Notes: generated by a model from the sequence alone, not told the origin. A stretch of DNA of 64,000 bases from SURF-28 sp034521465 (GCA_034521465.1 JAXHMN010000011.1:124001-188000); one strand, 5' to 3'; numbered from the stretch's first letter, positions 31,233 to 41,320 are shown. Translations and numbers: made by a program.

Positions 31233-31277
31233 CAAAACAAATTTTGAACGAAAGAAAATAAAAAGGAAAGCAGCAAA

Positions 31278-32036
31278 ATGTTAAAAATCAAAAACTTACA
31301 CGCAACGATAGAAGGTACAGAGATTCTCAAGGGAATAAACCTCGAAATCAACCCCGGCGAAGTTCACGCCGTAATGGGCCCAAACGGTTCCGGCAAAAGC
31401 ACTTTGGCAAATGTACTTGCCGGTCATGAAGGATTCGAGGTAACAGATGGTGAAATAATTTATGAGGGCGAAAACCTACTCGATATGGCTCCGGAAGAAA
31501 GAGCCAGGGAAGGTATTTTCCTCGCATTTCAATATCCGATTGAAATCCCCGGAATAAGTAATGCAACCCTTTGAAGACGGCAATAAATGAAATCAGAAAA
31601 GCTCACGAGCAGGAAGAAATTTCGGCTAAAGATTTTATGCAAAGAACAAAAAAATATGCTGAACTTTTGAATATGCCCGGTGACTTAATCAGCCGATCGG
31701 TTAACGCTGGTTTTTCCGGTGGTGAAAAAAAGAAAAACGAGAATTTTCAAATGCTTATGCTCAACCCCAAGCTTGCATTATTAGACGAGACCGATTCCGG
31801 GTTGGACATCGATGCTTTAAACGATTGTTGCCGAAGGGGTCAATCATTTTAGAAGCGAAAACAAGTCTGTTCTTCTCGTAACACATTATCAGAGATTGCT
31901 TAATTATATTGTACCTGATTATGTTCACGTTCTTTCAAATGGAAAAATAATCAAGTCGGGCGGTAAAGAATTGGCTCTTGAGCTTGAAGATAAAGGTTAT
32001 GATTGGATAAAAAAAGAGGAATTGGAAACCGCATAA
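31278..32036 (+). CDS. sufC: Fe-S assembly ATPase SufC (frameshifted)
   Basis: About 252 residues, the ABC-type ATPase of SufBC2D. Walker A GPNGSGKST, the Q-loop region FLAFQYPIEIPG typical of SufC, signature SGGEKKKNE and the Walker B/D-loop ALLDETDSGLDIDAL are seen. The family normally has KR in place of KK in the signature. One T is lost near 31572 (ATLLKT expected) and a shift near 31830 separates the C-terminal LLVTHYQRLLNYI, which carries the H-switch. An AAGGAAAG SD precedes the ATG. Confidence 0.93.
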
Positions 32037-32049
32037 ATAAGGATTTCAA

Positions 32050-33387
32050 ATGAAACAAAAAAATAAATTTGATGAAATACGCGATTGGTATGTCGACAAC
32101 TTTCAAACTTTTGAAAGTAAGCTGAACGGACAATCAAAGACATTTTTACATGATGTTCGAAAAGATGCTTTAAAGAAATTAAAGGGACTTCATTTTCCTA
32201 CAATTAAAAATGAAGAATGGAAGTACACTAATGTTTCTCCAATAATGAAAGATAATTTTCATCCTCCGGAAACTCTCGGCGAATTTGTTGTAGATGAAGA
32301 GTTTATATACAAAAACTCTTTTATTGACTTTGATTATGATCGAATAGTTTTTGTGAATGGAAAGTTTAATAAAGAATTAACGGTATTAGGGGAGCTTCCT
32401 TCAGGTGTTGTAATTGATTCTCTTGCAAATGCAATTAACAATTATCCGCAAGTAGTTGAAAAATATCTCGGCAAATATACTAAAGCAGAAAACGCTTTTA
32501 ACGCGGTGAACCATGCGTATTCTACGGACGGATTGTTTGTCTATCTTCCGAAAGGGAAAATGCTCGAAAGACCGGTTCAAGTCTTTTTTGTGAGCGGAAA
32601 TGATGAAGGTAAGAGTTTATCAGTGCCAAGAAATTTAGTAATCGCCGAAGAGGCATCAGCCGGGAAAATCATTACTAATTACATTGGTACAGGAGCTAAC
32701 TCCTATTTTACAAACACATTAACGGAAGTTTATTCGGGAGCCAACGCGAATTTAGATTTAATTAAAATGCAAAACGAAAAAGAAGACTCCTTTCATATCG
32801 ACAGAACCGATGTTTATCAGGAAATGGGAAGTGTTTTCAACCATTATTCGTTTGCATTCGGCGCTGCGCTTTCTCGAACTGATGTAAACTCAAAATTAGA
32901 TGATGAAAATATAGAGTGCCATTATTACGGATTATACCTAGGTAAAAACAAGCAGCACATAGATCATCATACATTTGTAGATCACGCAAAACCGAACTGC
33001 GAAAGTAATGAAGTTTACAAAGGTATTTTAGACGATAAATCGCGAGGCGTTTTTAACGGTCAAATTATGGTCAGGCAGGATGCACAAAAAACTAATGCTT
33101 ACCAATCAAATAAAAATGTACTGTTGAGTGAAAATGCTACGATTGATACTAAACCGCAGTTGGAAATTTTTGCCGACGATGTTAAATGTTCACACGGAGC
33201 TACGATCGGGAAGCTCGATAAAGAAGCATATTTTTACATTGTCTCGAGGGGTGTACCTCATACAGTTGCACAATCTATGTTGATTCATGCATTTGCTGCC
33301 GATGTTATTGAAGCCGTGAAGATCGAACCAATGCGCGAGCAGCTTAACCATAAATTATTTGAAAAACTTAACAGAGTAGAAATCTAA
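32050..33387 (+). CDS. sufD: Fe-S assembly protein SufD
   Basis: 445 residues, intact. SufD pairs with SufB on SufC. N-terminal helical part (FPTIKNEEWKYTNVSP), then the beta-helix with HHTFVDHAKPNCESNEVYKGILDD, SRGVFNGQIMVRQDAQKTNAYQ, and the C-terminal helices DVKCSHGATIGKLD and FYIVSRGVP. The ATG at 32050 has an AAGGA SD 8 bases upstream and follows the sufC stop by 13 bases. Confidence 0.95.
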   Translation: MKQKNKFDEIRDWYVDNFQTFESKLNGQSKTFLHDVRKDALKKLKGLHFPTIKNEEWKYTNVSPIMKDNFHPPETLGEFVVDEEFIYKNSFIDFDYDRIVFVNGKFNKELTVLGELPSGVVIDSLANAINNYPQVVEKYLGKYTKAENAFNAVNHAYSTDGLFVYLPKGKMLERPVQVFFVSGNDEGKSLSVPRNLVIAEEASAGKIITNYIGTGANSYFTNTLTEVYSGANANLDLIKMQNEKEDSFHIDRTDVYQEMGSVFNHYSFAFGAALSRTDVNSKLDDENIECHYYGLYLGKNKQHIDHHTFVDHAKPNCESNEVYKGILDDKSRGVFNGQIMVRQDAQKTNAYQSNKNVLLSENATIDTKPQLEIFADDVKCSHGATIGKLDKEAYFYIVSRGVPHTVAQSMLIHAFAADVIEAVKIEPMREQLNHKLFEKLNRVEI

Positions 33388-33392
33388 AAAAA

Positions 33393-34665
33393 ATGAGAAG
33401 CGATGTGGATGCTGCAATAACGAAAAATAAATCTGTAGTCAGAAAGTTCGACGTAGATTCAGTTCGGTCGGATTTTCCAATCTTACAAAGATTGGTAAAC
33501 GGCAGACCGCTTGTTTATTTAGACAATGCGGCAACAACTCAAAAACCGAATGCGGTAATTGATAACAATCGGCACTATTATGAAAACGAAAATGCGAACA
33601 TTCATCGCGGACTATATTTTTTAAGTGAAGTTGCCACAGATGCATTTGAAACTGCCAGGTTAAAAGTAAAAGAATTTATCAATGCAATGAGCGCCTCAGA
33701 GGTAATTTTTGTTAAAGGTACTACTGAAGCTATCAATCTGGTTGCAACATCATTATGCCGTGCAAATTATTTCAAAGCTGGTGACGAAATTATACTCACC
33801 GAAATGGAGCATCATGCAAACATTGTTCCGTGGCAGTTAATTTGCAGAGATAAAAATCTAAACATAAAAGTACTCCCGATTGATGACAATGGCGAAATTG
33901 GAAATTGATAAACTCGATAACTTGATAACCGATAAAACCAAATTAATTTCTTGTGTATATATTTCAAATTCACTTGGAACAATTAATCCGGTAAAAGAAT
34001 TAATAAAGAAAGCTCATTCGAAAAATGTTCCCGTGCTTATTGACGGTGCGCAAGCTACTCCTCATCTTAAAATTGATGTGCAAGATTTAGATTGTGACTT
34101 TTTTGCTTTCTCAGGACATAAAATGTATGGTCCAACCGGAATAGGTGTTCTTTACGGAAAAACAGAATATCTGAATATGATGCCTCCGTATCAAGGCGGT
34201 GGTGATATGATCCGTGAGGTAACTTTTGAGAAAACAACTTTTGAAGATTTGCCCACAAAGTTTGAAGCCGGAACGCCAAACATAGCTGGCGGCATTGGGC
34301 TTGGCGCTGCAATAGATTATCTGAATCAATTTGATTTTGACGAAATAACAGAATACGAAAACGAACTTTTGTTATACGGAACAGAAAAGTTAAGTGAAAT
34401 TGAGGGACTAAGAATAATTGGTACCTCAAAAGAAAAAGCGTCGGTTATTTCTTTTGTTATTGAAGGAATTCATCCTTACGATATCGGAACAATTGTAGAT
34501 ACCCACGGAATTGCAATTAGAACCGGTCATCATTGTACTCAACCAATCATGAGAAGATACAATGTACCGGCAACAGCGAGAGCATCTTTTTCTTTTTATA
34601 ACACAAAAGAAGAAATTGATAAACTTGCCGATGGATTAAGAAAAGTAATCAAAATGTTTAAATAA
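33393..34665 (+). CDS. sufS: Cysteine desulfurase SufS (frameshifted)
   Basis: About 424 residues, group II cysteine desulfurase that draws sulfur from cysteine for the SufBCD scaffold. PLP lysine in FSGHKMYGPTG, cofactor motifs VYLDNAATTQKP and EMEHHANIVPWQ, and the persulfide cysteine in RTGHHCTQP. A single indel near 33898 separates the N-terminal 170 residues. It has an extended N-terminus (about 20 residues before the core). No SufE or SufU gene is seen in the operon. Confidence 0.94.
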
Positions 34666-34680
34666 AAATGTGAAGTGATT

Positions 34681-34992
34681 ATGGACGTAGGAAAATTAGA
34701 ACAAGACATCATTCATCAATTGAAAACTGTTTTCGATCCGGAAATCCCGGTAGATATCTATGAACTCGGATTGATCTATGAAATTAAAATCGATGAAGAA
34801 GCAAATGTTTATTTGAAAATGACTCTGACATCACCGGCTTGTCCGGTTGCCGGAAGTTTACCGAAGGAAGTTCAAGAACGAGTAAAAGCCCTTCCTGATG
34901 TAAATGATGTTTATGTTGACTTAGTTTGGGACCCGGCATGGGACAAAGATATGATGTCAGACGAAGCAAAATTTGAATTAGGATTTCTGTAA
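34681..34992 (+). CDS. SufT-like DUF59/MIP18 Fe-S carrier maturation protein
   Basis: About 104 residues, intact. DUF59 signature DPEIPVDIYELGLIY and the TSPACPVAGSLP motif with its cysteine, then VDLVWDPAWDKDMMSDEAK. In other bacteria SufT aids Fe-S protein maturation. It lies between sufS and the bacilliredoxin gene. ATG 34681 is chosen; an in-frame GTG at 34675 is the alternative. Confidence 0.88.
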   Translation: MDVGKLEQDIIHQLKTVFDPEIPVDIYELGLIYEIKIDEEANVYLKMTLTSPACPVAGSLPKEVQERVKALPDVNDVYVDLVWDPAWDKDMMSDEAKFELGFL

Positions 34993-35012
34993 TCACAAAA
35001 GAAAGGTATCAG

Positions 35013-35555
35013 ATGCAAAACTTAAATATAAAACCACCAATATATGATCCGGAAGCTGTTCAGCCGATGCGGGACGAATTGACCTACGTCGGTTTTGAAG
35101 AACTTTCAACTCCGGATAAAGTAGAAGAAGTGTTTTCAAAAAACGATGACAAAGTTACACTTCTGATGATAAATTCTGTCTGCGGTTGTGCAGCCGGAAG
35201 TGCTCGTCCGGGCGTTACTCACTCAGTTATGCACAACAAAATCCCGGATAGATTGGTAACTGTTTTTGCCGGACAAGACAGAGACGCGACAGAGTTTGTG
35301 CGCGAAAATTATTTGAAAGATATTCCGCCCTCATCTCCGTTTGTTGCGATGTTTAAAAGTGATGAACCGATTGCTGTTTTGCCGCGTCATCATATTGAAG
35401 GGAGAACACCGCAGGAAGTTGCGGAAGCATTAATCGATGCATTTGAAAAACATTGCACAAAAGAAGGGCCTGCAATTTCCGAAGAAGCTTACGGAAAACT
35501 TGTTCACGCAAGAGCATGCGGCTCAACAATTCCAAAAAACGAAGAAGCAAACTAA
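35013..35555 (+). CDS. BrxA/BrxB family bacilliredoxin
   Basis: 180 residues, intact. The family active site is CGC in NSVCGCAAGSARPG, and the rest (YDPEAVQPMRDELTYVGFEEL, HHIEGRTPQEVAEALIDAF) follows the YphP/YqiW pattern. In Firmicutes these proteins remove bacillithiol from mixed disulfides. Embedded in the suf operon, between sufT and the Rrf2 gene, it may reduce thiols during cluster assembly. Whether this organism makes bacillithiol cannot be judged. GAAAGGT SD upstream. Confidence 0.9.
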   Translation: MQNLNIKPPIYDPEAVQPMRDELTYVGFEELSTPDKVEEVFSKNDDKVTLLMINSVCGCAAGSARPGVTHSVMHNKIPDRLVTVFAGQDRDATEFVRENYLKDIPPSSPFVAMFKSDEPIAVLPRHHIEGRTPQEVAEALIDAFEKHCTKEGPAISEEAYGKLVHARACGSTIPKNEEAN

Positions 35556-35556
35556 A

Positions 35557-36040
35557 ATGAAATTTAGTTCAACCGAAGAATATGGTATTAGGTGTTTGAT
35601 ACGAATTGCAAAATTTCATGAAGCGGGCAAATCTTTAACAATCCCCGAGATCAGCGATTCGGAAGGTATTTCACAGCACAATGCGGCAAAGATACTGCGT
35701 AAGCTGCGTTTGGCGGGTTTCTTGGAAAGTGAACGTGGGCAATCCGGTGGCTATTCCTTAGCAAAAGAACCGGATGAAATCAAGATTAACGAAGTGATGA
35801 GTGTTCTCGGTGGAAGGTTATTCGATGATGCCTTTTGTCTTTCGCATTCAGGGGTTGGTGATATTTGTACTCACACAATTGACTGCTCGGTTCGATCACT
35901 TTGGAAAGTTATTCAAGATGCAGTTGACACCGTTGTAAAAGATATGTACGCTCAATGATCTTATCGGTTCTGAAATTGAAACTTTTGAAAGATTTAATGA
36001 GAATCTCGAGTTTGTAAACGGGTTTGATGAAAATAATTAG
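35557..36040 (+). CDS. Rrf2 family regulator, IscR-like (frameshifted at 3' end)
   Basis: About 160 residues. Winged-helix Rrf2 domain (FSSTEEYGIRCLIRIA, QHNAAKILRKLRLAGFLES, GQSGGYSLA). Three cysteines in the sensor loop (AFCLS, DICTH, DCSVR) are spaced like the Fe-S ligands of IscR. The frame stops at 35958, but TLNDLIGSEIETFERFNEN in the next frame continues to 36040 and carries the usual TL-x-DL ending. ATG 35557 begins 1 base after the bacilliredoxin stop. It likely controls this suf operon by sensing cluster supply. Confidence 0.9.
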
Positions 36041-36043
36041 ATG

Positions 36044-36070
36044 GAGAGCGGTATTTTTGTGCCGCTCTTT
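36044..36070 (+). terminator. Terminator of the suf operon
   Basis: AGAGCGG / CCGCTCT stem (36045-36051 with 36062-36068) and a short T run directly after the repaired Rrf2 stop. The position supports the longer Rrf2 gene. Confidence 0.7.
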
Positions 36071-36128
36071 ATGATTCCTTGTCAAATACATTCCTTTAAC
36101 AATTTTGTTAAATATCTATACTTAGCTA

Positions 36129-36859
36129 TCACAATTGAGCAATCCCAAAAGTCTCTTCAAATTTTTCAATTTCCTTCAGCGGATTTGAGAATATGAAAAA
36201 CATAATAGCGGATACAACTTCGTAAATGTTTCGATAGATAAGGGAAGAAGATTATCGGAATAGACCTTCTGTTGTGTAAAGTTAGTTAGTTGGATTAAGA
36301 TGTATTTATAATTTCCGAGTTTCTCTATGTGCTTATTTGCATCAAATTTTTTCAGAACTGTTTCGGGTCGTTTATTGTCCATTTGTTGAAGATAAACTTT
36401 GTTGTTGAGCTTATTCCGATTAAAAATCTCTACAATTTCTTTTTTATATCGAATGTAATTCTGTTTAAAGTAAAGCTGATCACCATCGGTGTTGTTTATA
36501 AATATTCCTAAGTCAGTTTGATTTGGTTCAAAGTAGAGAAAGAACTCGCTGTCTAATTTGAATCTGCCGAAATGTATTAGAAAATAATTTTTGTAAGGCG
36601 AACCTTTCGCAAAGCGCATATCTTTATTCAACCGCATCAATGTTTGATTGAATTTTGGCTCTGTTCTGATAGCGGGATTAATTCTGTTTAAAAATGGAGC
36701 TACTTCAGTAACATAAGCGCGTGAAGGTTCAACTAGATATTCTTCGTAACGCTGTCTATTGTTCCGAAACCATTCAACCGTATTATTTTTCTCCAAATCT
36801 TTGAGAAAACGAAAAAGTTCTTCACTAAATCCTTTGAAGACCATTTTGTTCTCGCTCAA
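36129..36859 (-). CDS. DUF2461 (TIGR02453) family protein (frameshifted at 3' end)
   Basis: About 243 residues. Family motifs FLKDLEKNNTVEWFRNNRQRYEE, FNQTLMRLNKDMRFAKGSPYKNYF and a C-terminal lobe. The function of the family is unknown. The frame ends at 36176, but the next frame gives PLKEIEKFEETFGIAQL with a stop at 36129, so a single indel lies near 36180. Its start overlaps the upstream barrel gene by 4 bases (ATGA). Confidence 0.85.
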
Positions 36860-37503
36860 TACATTATTCCGATATTTATTGTTAAATAGAAATGCGCCAA
36901 ATTATTACGGAATTTATCTTCGAGGTTCTCAACTCCATCGCCGAATAAATGGATGTAATAATATCTAAAATTAACTCCGACTAAGTTAGATTTACTCGAA
37001 CCAAAGTTTGCACCTAACCCAACGTAAGCTCCTGCAGCAATTTTAGAATCTGCCTCACCAAATGCGCTGAAAAATTCTTTTTCATATGGAGTTGTAATTA
37101 CAAGTGTTGGTCCAAGACCAAAATTTACATAAGGCCGCAGTGTAGAGGTAAGACTTTCTTGAAAGAGCCGGTACTGTAAGCCGACATTCATTGGTAATAT
37201 GAAAACCCGGTTTACTTTACCGATTGTAAAGGTATTACCGAAAAAATCGACATATTGAAATTCTCTTTCGTCTTTCGATTCAGAAAAAGAGATATCAATA
37301 AATCCGGTTAGGTCGCCGGCAAAATCTTTTCTAAAAAAAGTGCCTATACCAAAACCACCTTCACCAAACATTAAATCAACTCCCCATGAATTTGAGGGGA
37401 ACTGGTCTTCCGGGCGTTCGGGGGCTAATTTTCCTATTTCTTGAGCATTTACCGATAAAGCAATAAATATCAGCATAAAACTTATTTTTAGGGTATTAAA
37501 CAT
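36856..37503 (-). CDS. Predicted outer-membrane beta-barrel protein
   Basis: 215 residues with a signal peptide (MLIFIALSVNAQE) and alternating polar/hydrophobic strands with many Gly and aromatic residues (FGIGTFFRKDFAGDLTGFID, FRYYYIHLFGD), ending in NIGIMY. This is the pattern of a small porin-like or OmpW-type barrel. No specific family recognised. Co-transcribed with the DUF2461 gene. Confidence 0.7.
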   Translation of the reverse strand: MFNTLKISFMLIFIALSVNAQEIGKLAPERPEDQFPSNSWGVDLMFGEGGFGIGTFFRKDFAGDLTGFIDISFSESKDEREFQYVDFFGNTFTIGKVNRVFILPMNVGLQYRLFQESLTSTLRPYVNFGLGPTLVITTPYEKEFFSAFGEADSKIAAGAYVGLGANFGSSKSNLVGVNFRYYYIHLFGDGVENLEDKFRNNLAHFYLTINIGIMY

Positions 37504-37616
37504 AATTGGAATTCCTTTTCTCTTTATTTTATACTAAAATTAGATATTATATTTCAAAAATCAATGCAATGTTTTTTCAACCTATTTACAAACTGTAAAA
37601 TAAGAAGGGTTAATAA

Positions 37617-38117
37617 ATGTCCCAAAATATTGAATTAAAAATTAAACTGGAAACCTTTAATGATATTCTTAACATTCTAAAAAAGTATGAAGTTCAGAAA
37701 GAAGCAGTTTTAAAGCAGAGAGATATTTATTATAAGCAAAAAGACGGTTTGCTAAAGCTTAGAATTTACTCAACAAATGGCGAAGTGATTTATTACAAAA
37801 GAGACGAATCAGCAAAAGATAGGGTAAGTAACTATCAAATATTAAATGTAGATCCTAAGGAAGCAGAAGAGTTCTTTAAATATATTTTTGAAACAGAAGT
37901 TGAAGTAAAAAAAGTGCGCTTCCTCTATTTGTATAAAAACACAAGAATACATTTAGATGAAGTTGAGGGATTGGGAAAATTTCTTGAATTGGAAACAGTC
38001 GTAAAGGGATCAACCGAAGAAGGAATTGATGAATTTAATTCGGTTGTAGAGTTGCTTAGATTAGATACTTCGAAGCAGCTTAAATCTTCCTACAGAACAA
38101 TCTTACTTGAAAGATGA
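37617..38117 (+). CDS. CYTH domain protein (class IV cyclase/thiamine triphosphatase type)
   Basis: 166 residues, intact. The CYTH signature ExExK is NIELKIK at the N-terminus; further tunnel residues are in LLKLRIYS, VIYYKRDE, TRIHLDEVEGLGKFLELE. CYTH proteins act on triphosphates (tripolyphosphatase, ThTPase or adenylyl cyclase). The stop overlaps the start of the AddB-like nuclease by 4 bases, so they are translationally coupled, which is not an obvious pairing. Confidence 0.88.
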   Translation: MSQNIELKIKLETFNDILNILKKYEVQKEAVLKQRDIYYKQKDGLLKLRIYSTNGEVIYYKRDESAKDRVSNYQILNVDPKEAEEFFKYIFETEVEVKKVRFLYLYKNTRIHLDEVEGLGKFLELETVVKGSTEEGIDEFNSVVELLRLDTSKQLKSSYRTILLER

Positions 38118-41100
38118 TATTAACAAAAGAAAAAATAAAATCCTTTGATCTTTACGGTACAATAGATGATTATATAAAATCGGGTGAAAGTGAAAAAGTT
38201 TTAATTATAGTCCCAACAAACAGAAAGCTGCGCAGCTTAAAGAAAGAATTGATTAATCTCTCACCCAATCAAACCATCACCAAAATTAATATAGAGACAC
38301 TGCATACCTTATTTACAAAACTATTGGAAAGCATATCACCTTTTGTTCAACTTACCGAAGCGTCCGCATCTGTTATGATCAAACAAAGTGTGGAAGAATG
38401 TGAACTCAATTACTTCCGGCATTACGGCGGAAATTTTCCGGACAGAACTTTGGATAGAATTAAAAATGTAATTACAGAATATAAAAGACATGGAATTACA
38501 CCGGATACTTTATTAAAGGAAAGTGAATCCCTTCCCGGGTCAGAAAAATTAAAAGCTGTAGATATTGCATCGATTTATTCTCAATATCTCCAAAAGACTG
38601 CTTCAATCAATGCGTTGGAGATCGGAGATGTTTATTCAAAATTATTGACGATAGAAGTTGCTGATTATCAAAATGAATTTTTATCACTTTTTAACAAAAT
38701 TCAATTAATTGGTCTGCTTGGGTTTGATGAATTTAGTCAACCGGAGATAGAACTAATTGACCGAATAGCGCAAATAAAACATGTTCAACTTTTTATTGAT
38801 TTCGATTATTATGATTTCAATCCCGTCATATTCGATCACTTAGAAAAAATTCATAAGCAGCTAACTAAATATGAATTTAGATCCATTGAAGATAAATCTG
38901 TTTTCGCATTGCCCGGATTTGATCAAACACTAAGAGAAAATTTATTCTTAAGAAATAAACAAAAAGTTCATCGATATTCAGATAGAATTACACAAATAGA
39001 AGGAAGCAACCGGGAAGAGGAAATAGAACTGATTGCCAAACAGATTAAAAATTTATTAATTGACAAAAATGTTGAACCGCATTCAATCTGTGTTGTTTTT
39101 AATCTTATTTCGGAATACTCACCAATAGTTCGTGATGTTTTTGAAAGGATAGGAATCCCTTATAACCTAACAGATCGGATACCACTGGATCAATCTCCGC
39201 CGGTAATTGCCATAGTTAACTTTTTAGATATTGCCGAAAGCGATTATTATTACAAAAATATTTTTCGTGCATTCAACAGTAAATTTTTTAAAAAGTTTGA
39301 TATTGATACCGCTAATCTTGGCTTAATTGCTTCGGAATTAAAAATCGTTTCCGGATTATATAATTGGAAGAATTCAATCTCGAATAAATTAGAAAATCAA
39401 TACGACAATGAAGGACAAATTTCGGAAGAAAAATTAAGACGTGCGCTAAAAGACTTAATCAAAATTGAAGAAAAATTAAAACCATTTTCCGGGAAACTTA
39501 GACCGAAAGAATTTTTTAACCGGTTGCTGCAGCTTATAACCGAATCAAACATCACAACCGCAGTGTTGAAAACCGCAGAGAAGAATAGAGAAGAGAATAT
39601 AGTCGGACTTACAACTTTGTTGGAAACGATTGAGGAGATCCTCGAGCTGATTGATTTACAGCACGAAGGTAATAAAGAGTTTGATCTTACTTACTATCTT
39701 GATCAAATAAAAACAGCTTGCGGATGGGCAAGATTTAATGTTAAGGGAAGATCGGATTACGGAGTGCTCGTTACTTCTGTTAACGAAATCAGAGGATTGA
39801 GATTTGATTACTTGTTTATCGCCGGATTAAATGAGGGAGTTTTCCCGACAAGATTCAACCCGGAGATATTTTTTTCCGGCTCCTTTGCCAAGAAGGAAAA
39901 CACTCATCAAACCGAAGAGAGATTTCACTTTTATCAAGCGTTAACTTCTTGGCAAAAGGAATTATATCTATCATACTCTTTTACAGCAGGAGAAAAGGAA
40001 TTAGTCAACTCAAACTTTCTTACTGAATTTTCAAATCAATTTGAACATAATGTAATTGATAAATTAACTTTGGAGAACACCGCATACAATTTAGAAGATA
40101 TCCATATTCATGCTGCCAAAAATATTTTTTTTAATAAAGGGACTTCAAATATTAACGGGATCACTCAACGTGAAATAAAGGAAATAAAAAATAAAATAGA
40201 GATAAGTAATACACGAATTCAAAACCCACATTTAGTAAATGAATATAACGGGTATTTAATTGGTGAAGCTGAAAACGGCATCAGCCAAGAACTCAAAAAA
40301 TTTGCAGACCGTGAATACTCAATTACCCAGTTGGAAACATATGCTAAATGCCCATTCAAATATTTTATGCAATATGTACTAGGACTTTCTCAAACTTCCG
40401 ATCCCACCGAAGAGGTTGAAGCAATTGAAATGGGAAGCGTATTACATAAAATAATGTATGAATTTTATACCGAAGTAAGAAAACGAAAAATAGAAATAAG
40501 AAACTGCACCAATGATACTTTCGATCGGTTAGTTGAATTAATATTTCAAATTGGTGAAACAAATTTAAGCTCTCCAATATTTTCATCGGAAATAACATTT
40601 TTTGATAAAGAAAAAATATTAGGTGTGAACGGAAATCGAAAGGAATCAATTCTATATAAGTTTTTGCTTAAAGAGCGGGAAGATGAACAAACCCTAAAGC
40701 CATCTTATTTCGAAGTTGCATTTGGAAATATCAAATCGTCAATTAAAGATATTAACTTAACTTCGGCTGAACCGATTGGGACAGATAAAGTCAAATTCAA
40801 AGGAAAGATTGATAGAATTGATGTATCAACTGGAAATGATAGTTTTGATGTTATCGACTACAAACTGAGTTTGGGCAGCAAACCTACTCTTAAAGATATT
40901 AGTCAAGGAATATCTCTTCAATTGCCGCTTTATTTATTTGCCGCTCATAAATTATTTGCACAAAATGAAATTACTCTTTCCCCATCGGAAGTATTTATCT
41001 ATTCTTTAAAATTCTCGGAAAAGGAATTTGGCAAACAGAAAATATCTTTGGTCAGTAAGAAAGTTGAAAACCGCGAAGAAGAAATTGAAAAACTAATTGA

Positions 41101-41245
41101 AGAAACTCTAGATAAAATTGAAAATTATGTGGAAAAAATTATTAAAGGGAAATTCCCATTAACGAATTTAGAAGATCGAGAAACTAAGATCTGCCGGTAT
41201 TGTGATTTTCGAAAAATTTGCAGAATTGACGATACCGAATTATGA
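38114..41245 (+). CDS. AddB-like PD-(D/E)XK nuclease/helicase-like protein
   Basis: 1043 residues, intact. An inactivated helicase-like N-terminus (IIVPTNRKLRSLKKELI) and SVNEIRGLRFDYLFIAGLNEGVFP in the middle are typical of AddB/RexB. The C-terminal nuclease domain carries KIDRIDV and VIDYKLS (D-x-K). One cysteine in ETYAKCPFKYF and three in KICRYCDFRKIC fit the Fe-S cluster of AddB. AddB needs AddA for double-strand break resection; no addA is visible here. A perfect terminator follows. Confidence 0.85.
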   Translation: MILTKEKIKSFDLYGTIDDYIKSGESEKVLIIVPTNRKLRSLKKELINLSPNQTITKINIETLHTLFTKLLESISPFVQLTEASASVMIKQSVEECELNYFRHYGGNFPDRTLDRIKNVITEYKRHGITPDTLLKESESLPGSEKLKAVDIASIYSQYLQKTASINALEIGDVYSKLLTIEVADYQNEFLSLFNKIQLIGLLGFDEFSQPEIELIDRIAQIKHVQLFIDFDYYDFNPVIFDHLEKIHKQLTKYEFRSIEDKSVFALPGFDQTLRENLFLRNKQKVHRYSDRITQIEGSNREEEIELIAKQIKNLLIDKNVEPHSICVVFNLISEYSPIVRDVFERIGIPYNLTDRIPLDQSPPVIAIVNFLDIAESDYYYKNIFRAFNSKFFKKFDIDTANLGLIASELKIVSGLYNWKNSISNKLENQYDNEGQISEEKLRRALKDLIKIEEKLKPFSGKLRPKEFFNRLLQLITESNITTAVLKTAEKNREENIVGLTTLLETIEEILELIDLQHEGNKEFDLTYYLDQIKTACGWARFNVKGRSDYGVLVTSVNEIRGLRFDYLFIAGLNEGVFPTRFNPEIFFSGSFAKKENTHQTEERFHFYQALTSWQKELYLSYSFTAGEKELVNSNFLTEFSNQFEHNVIDKLTLENTAYNLEDIHIHAAKNIFFNKGTSNINGITQREIKEIKNKIEISNTRIQNPHLVNEYNGYLIGEAENGISQELKKFADREYSITQLETYAKCPFKYFMQYVLGLSQTSDPTEEVEAIEMGSVLHKIMYEFYTEVRKRKIEIRNCTNDTFDRLVELIFQIGETNLSSPIFSSEITFFDKEKILGVNGNRKESILYKFLLKEREDEQTLKPSYFEVAFGNIKSSIKDINLTSAEPIGTDKVKFKGKIDRIDVSTGNDSFDVIDYKLSLGSKPTLKDISQGISLQLPLYLFAAHKLFAQNEITLSPSEVFIYSLKFSEKEFGKQKISLVSKKVENREEEIEKLIEETLDKIENYVEKIIKGKFPLTNLEDRETKICRYCDFRKICRIDDTEL

Positions 41246-41287
41246 TAGAAATAATTGAAAACCTAGTATTGAATTGTTATTTTTGTT

Positions 41288-41320
41288 TTGCCACTGCCTG
41301 GAGCAGTGGCAATTTTTTTT
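41288..41320 (+). terminator. Terminator after the CYTH-addB pair
   Basis: A perfect 10-bp stem (TTGCCACTGC / GCAGTGGCAA), 5-nt loop, followed by eight Ts. Confidence 0.9.

Noticed and set aside
41255..41285. TTG-N20-TATTTTTG promoter for greA
   Set aside because: It fits the -33/-7 pattern, but the strong terminator at 41288-41320 lies directly at the expected transcript start, so it would not drive greA usefully.
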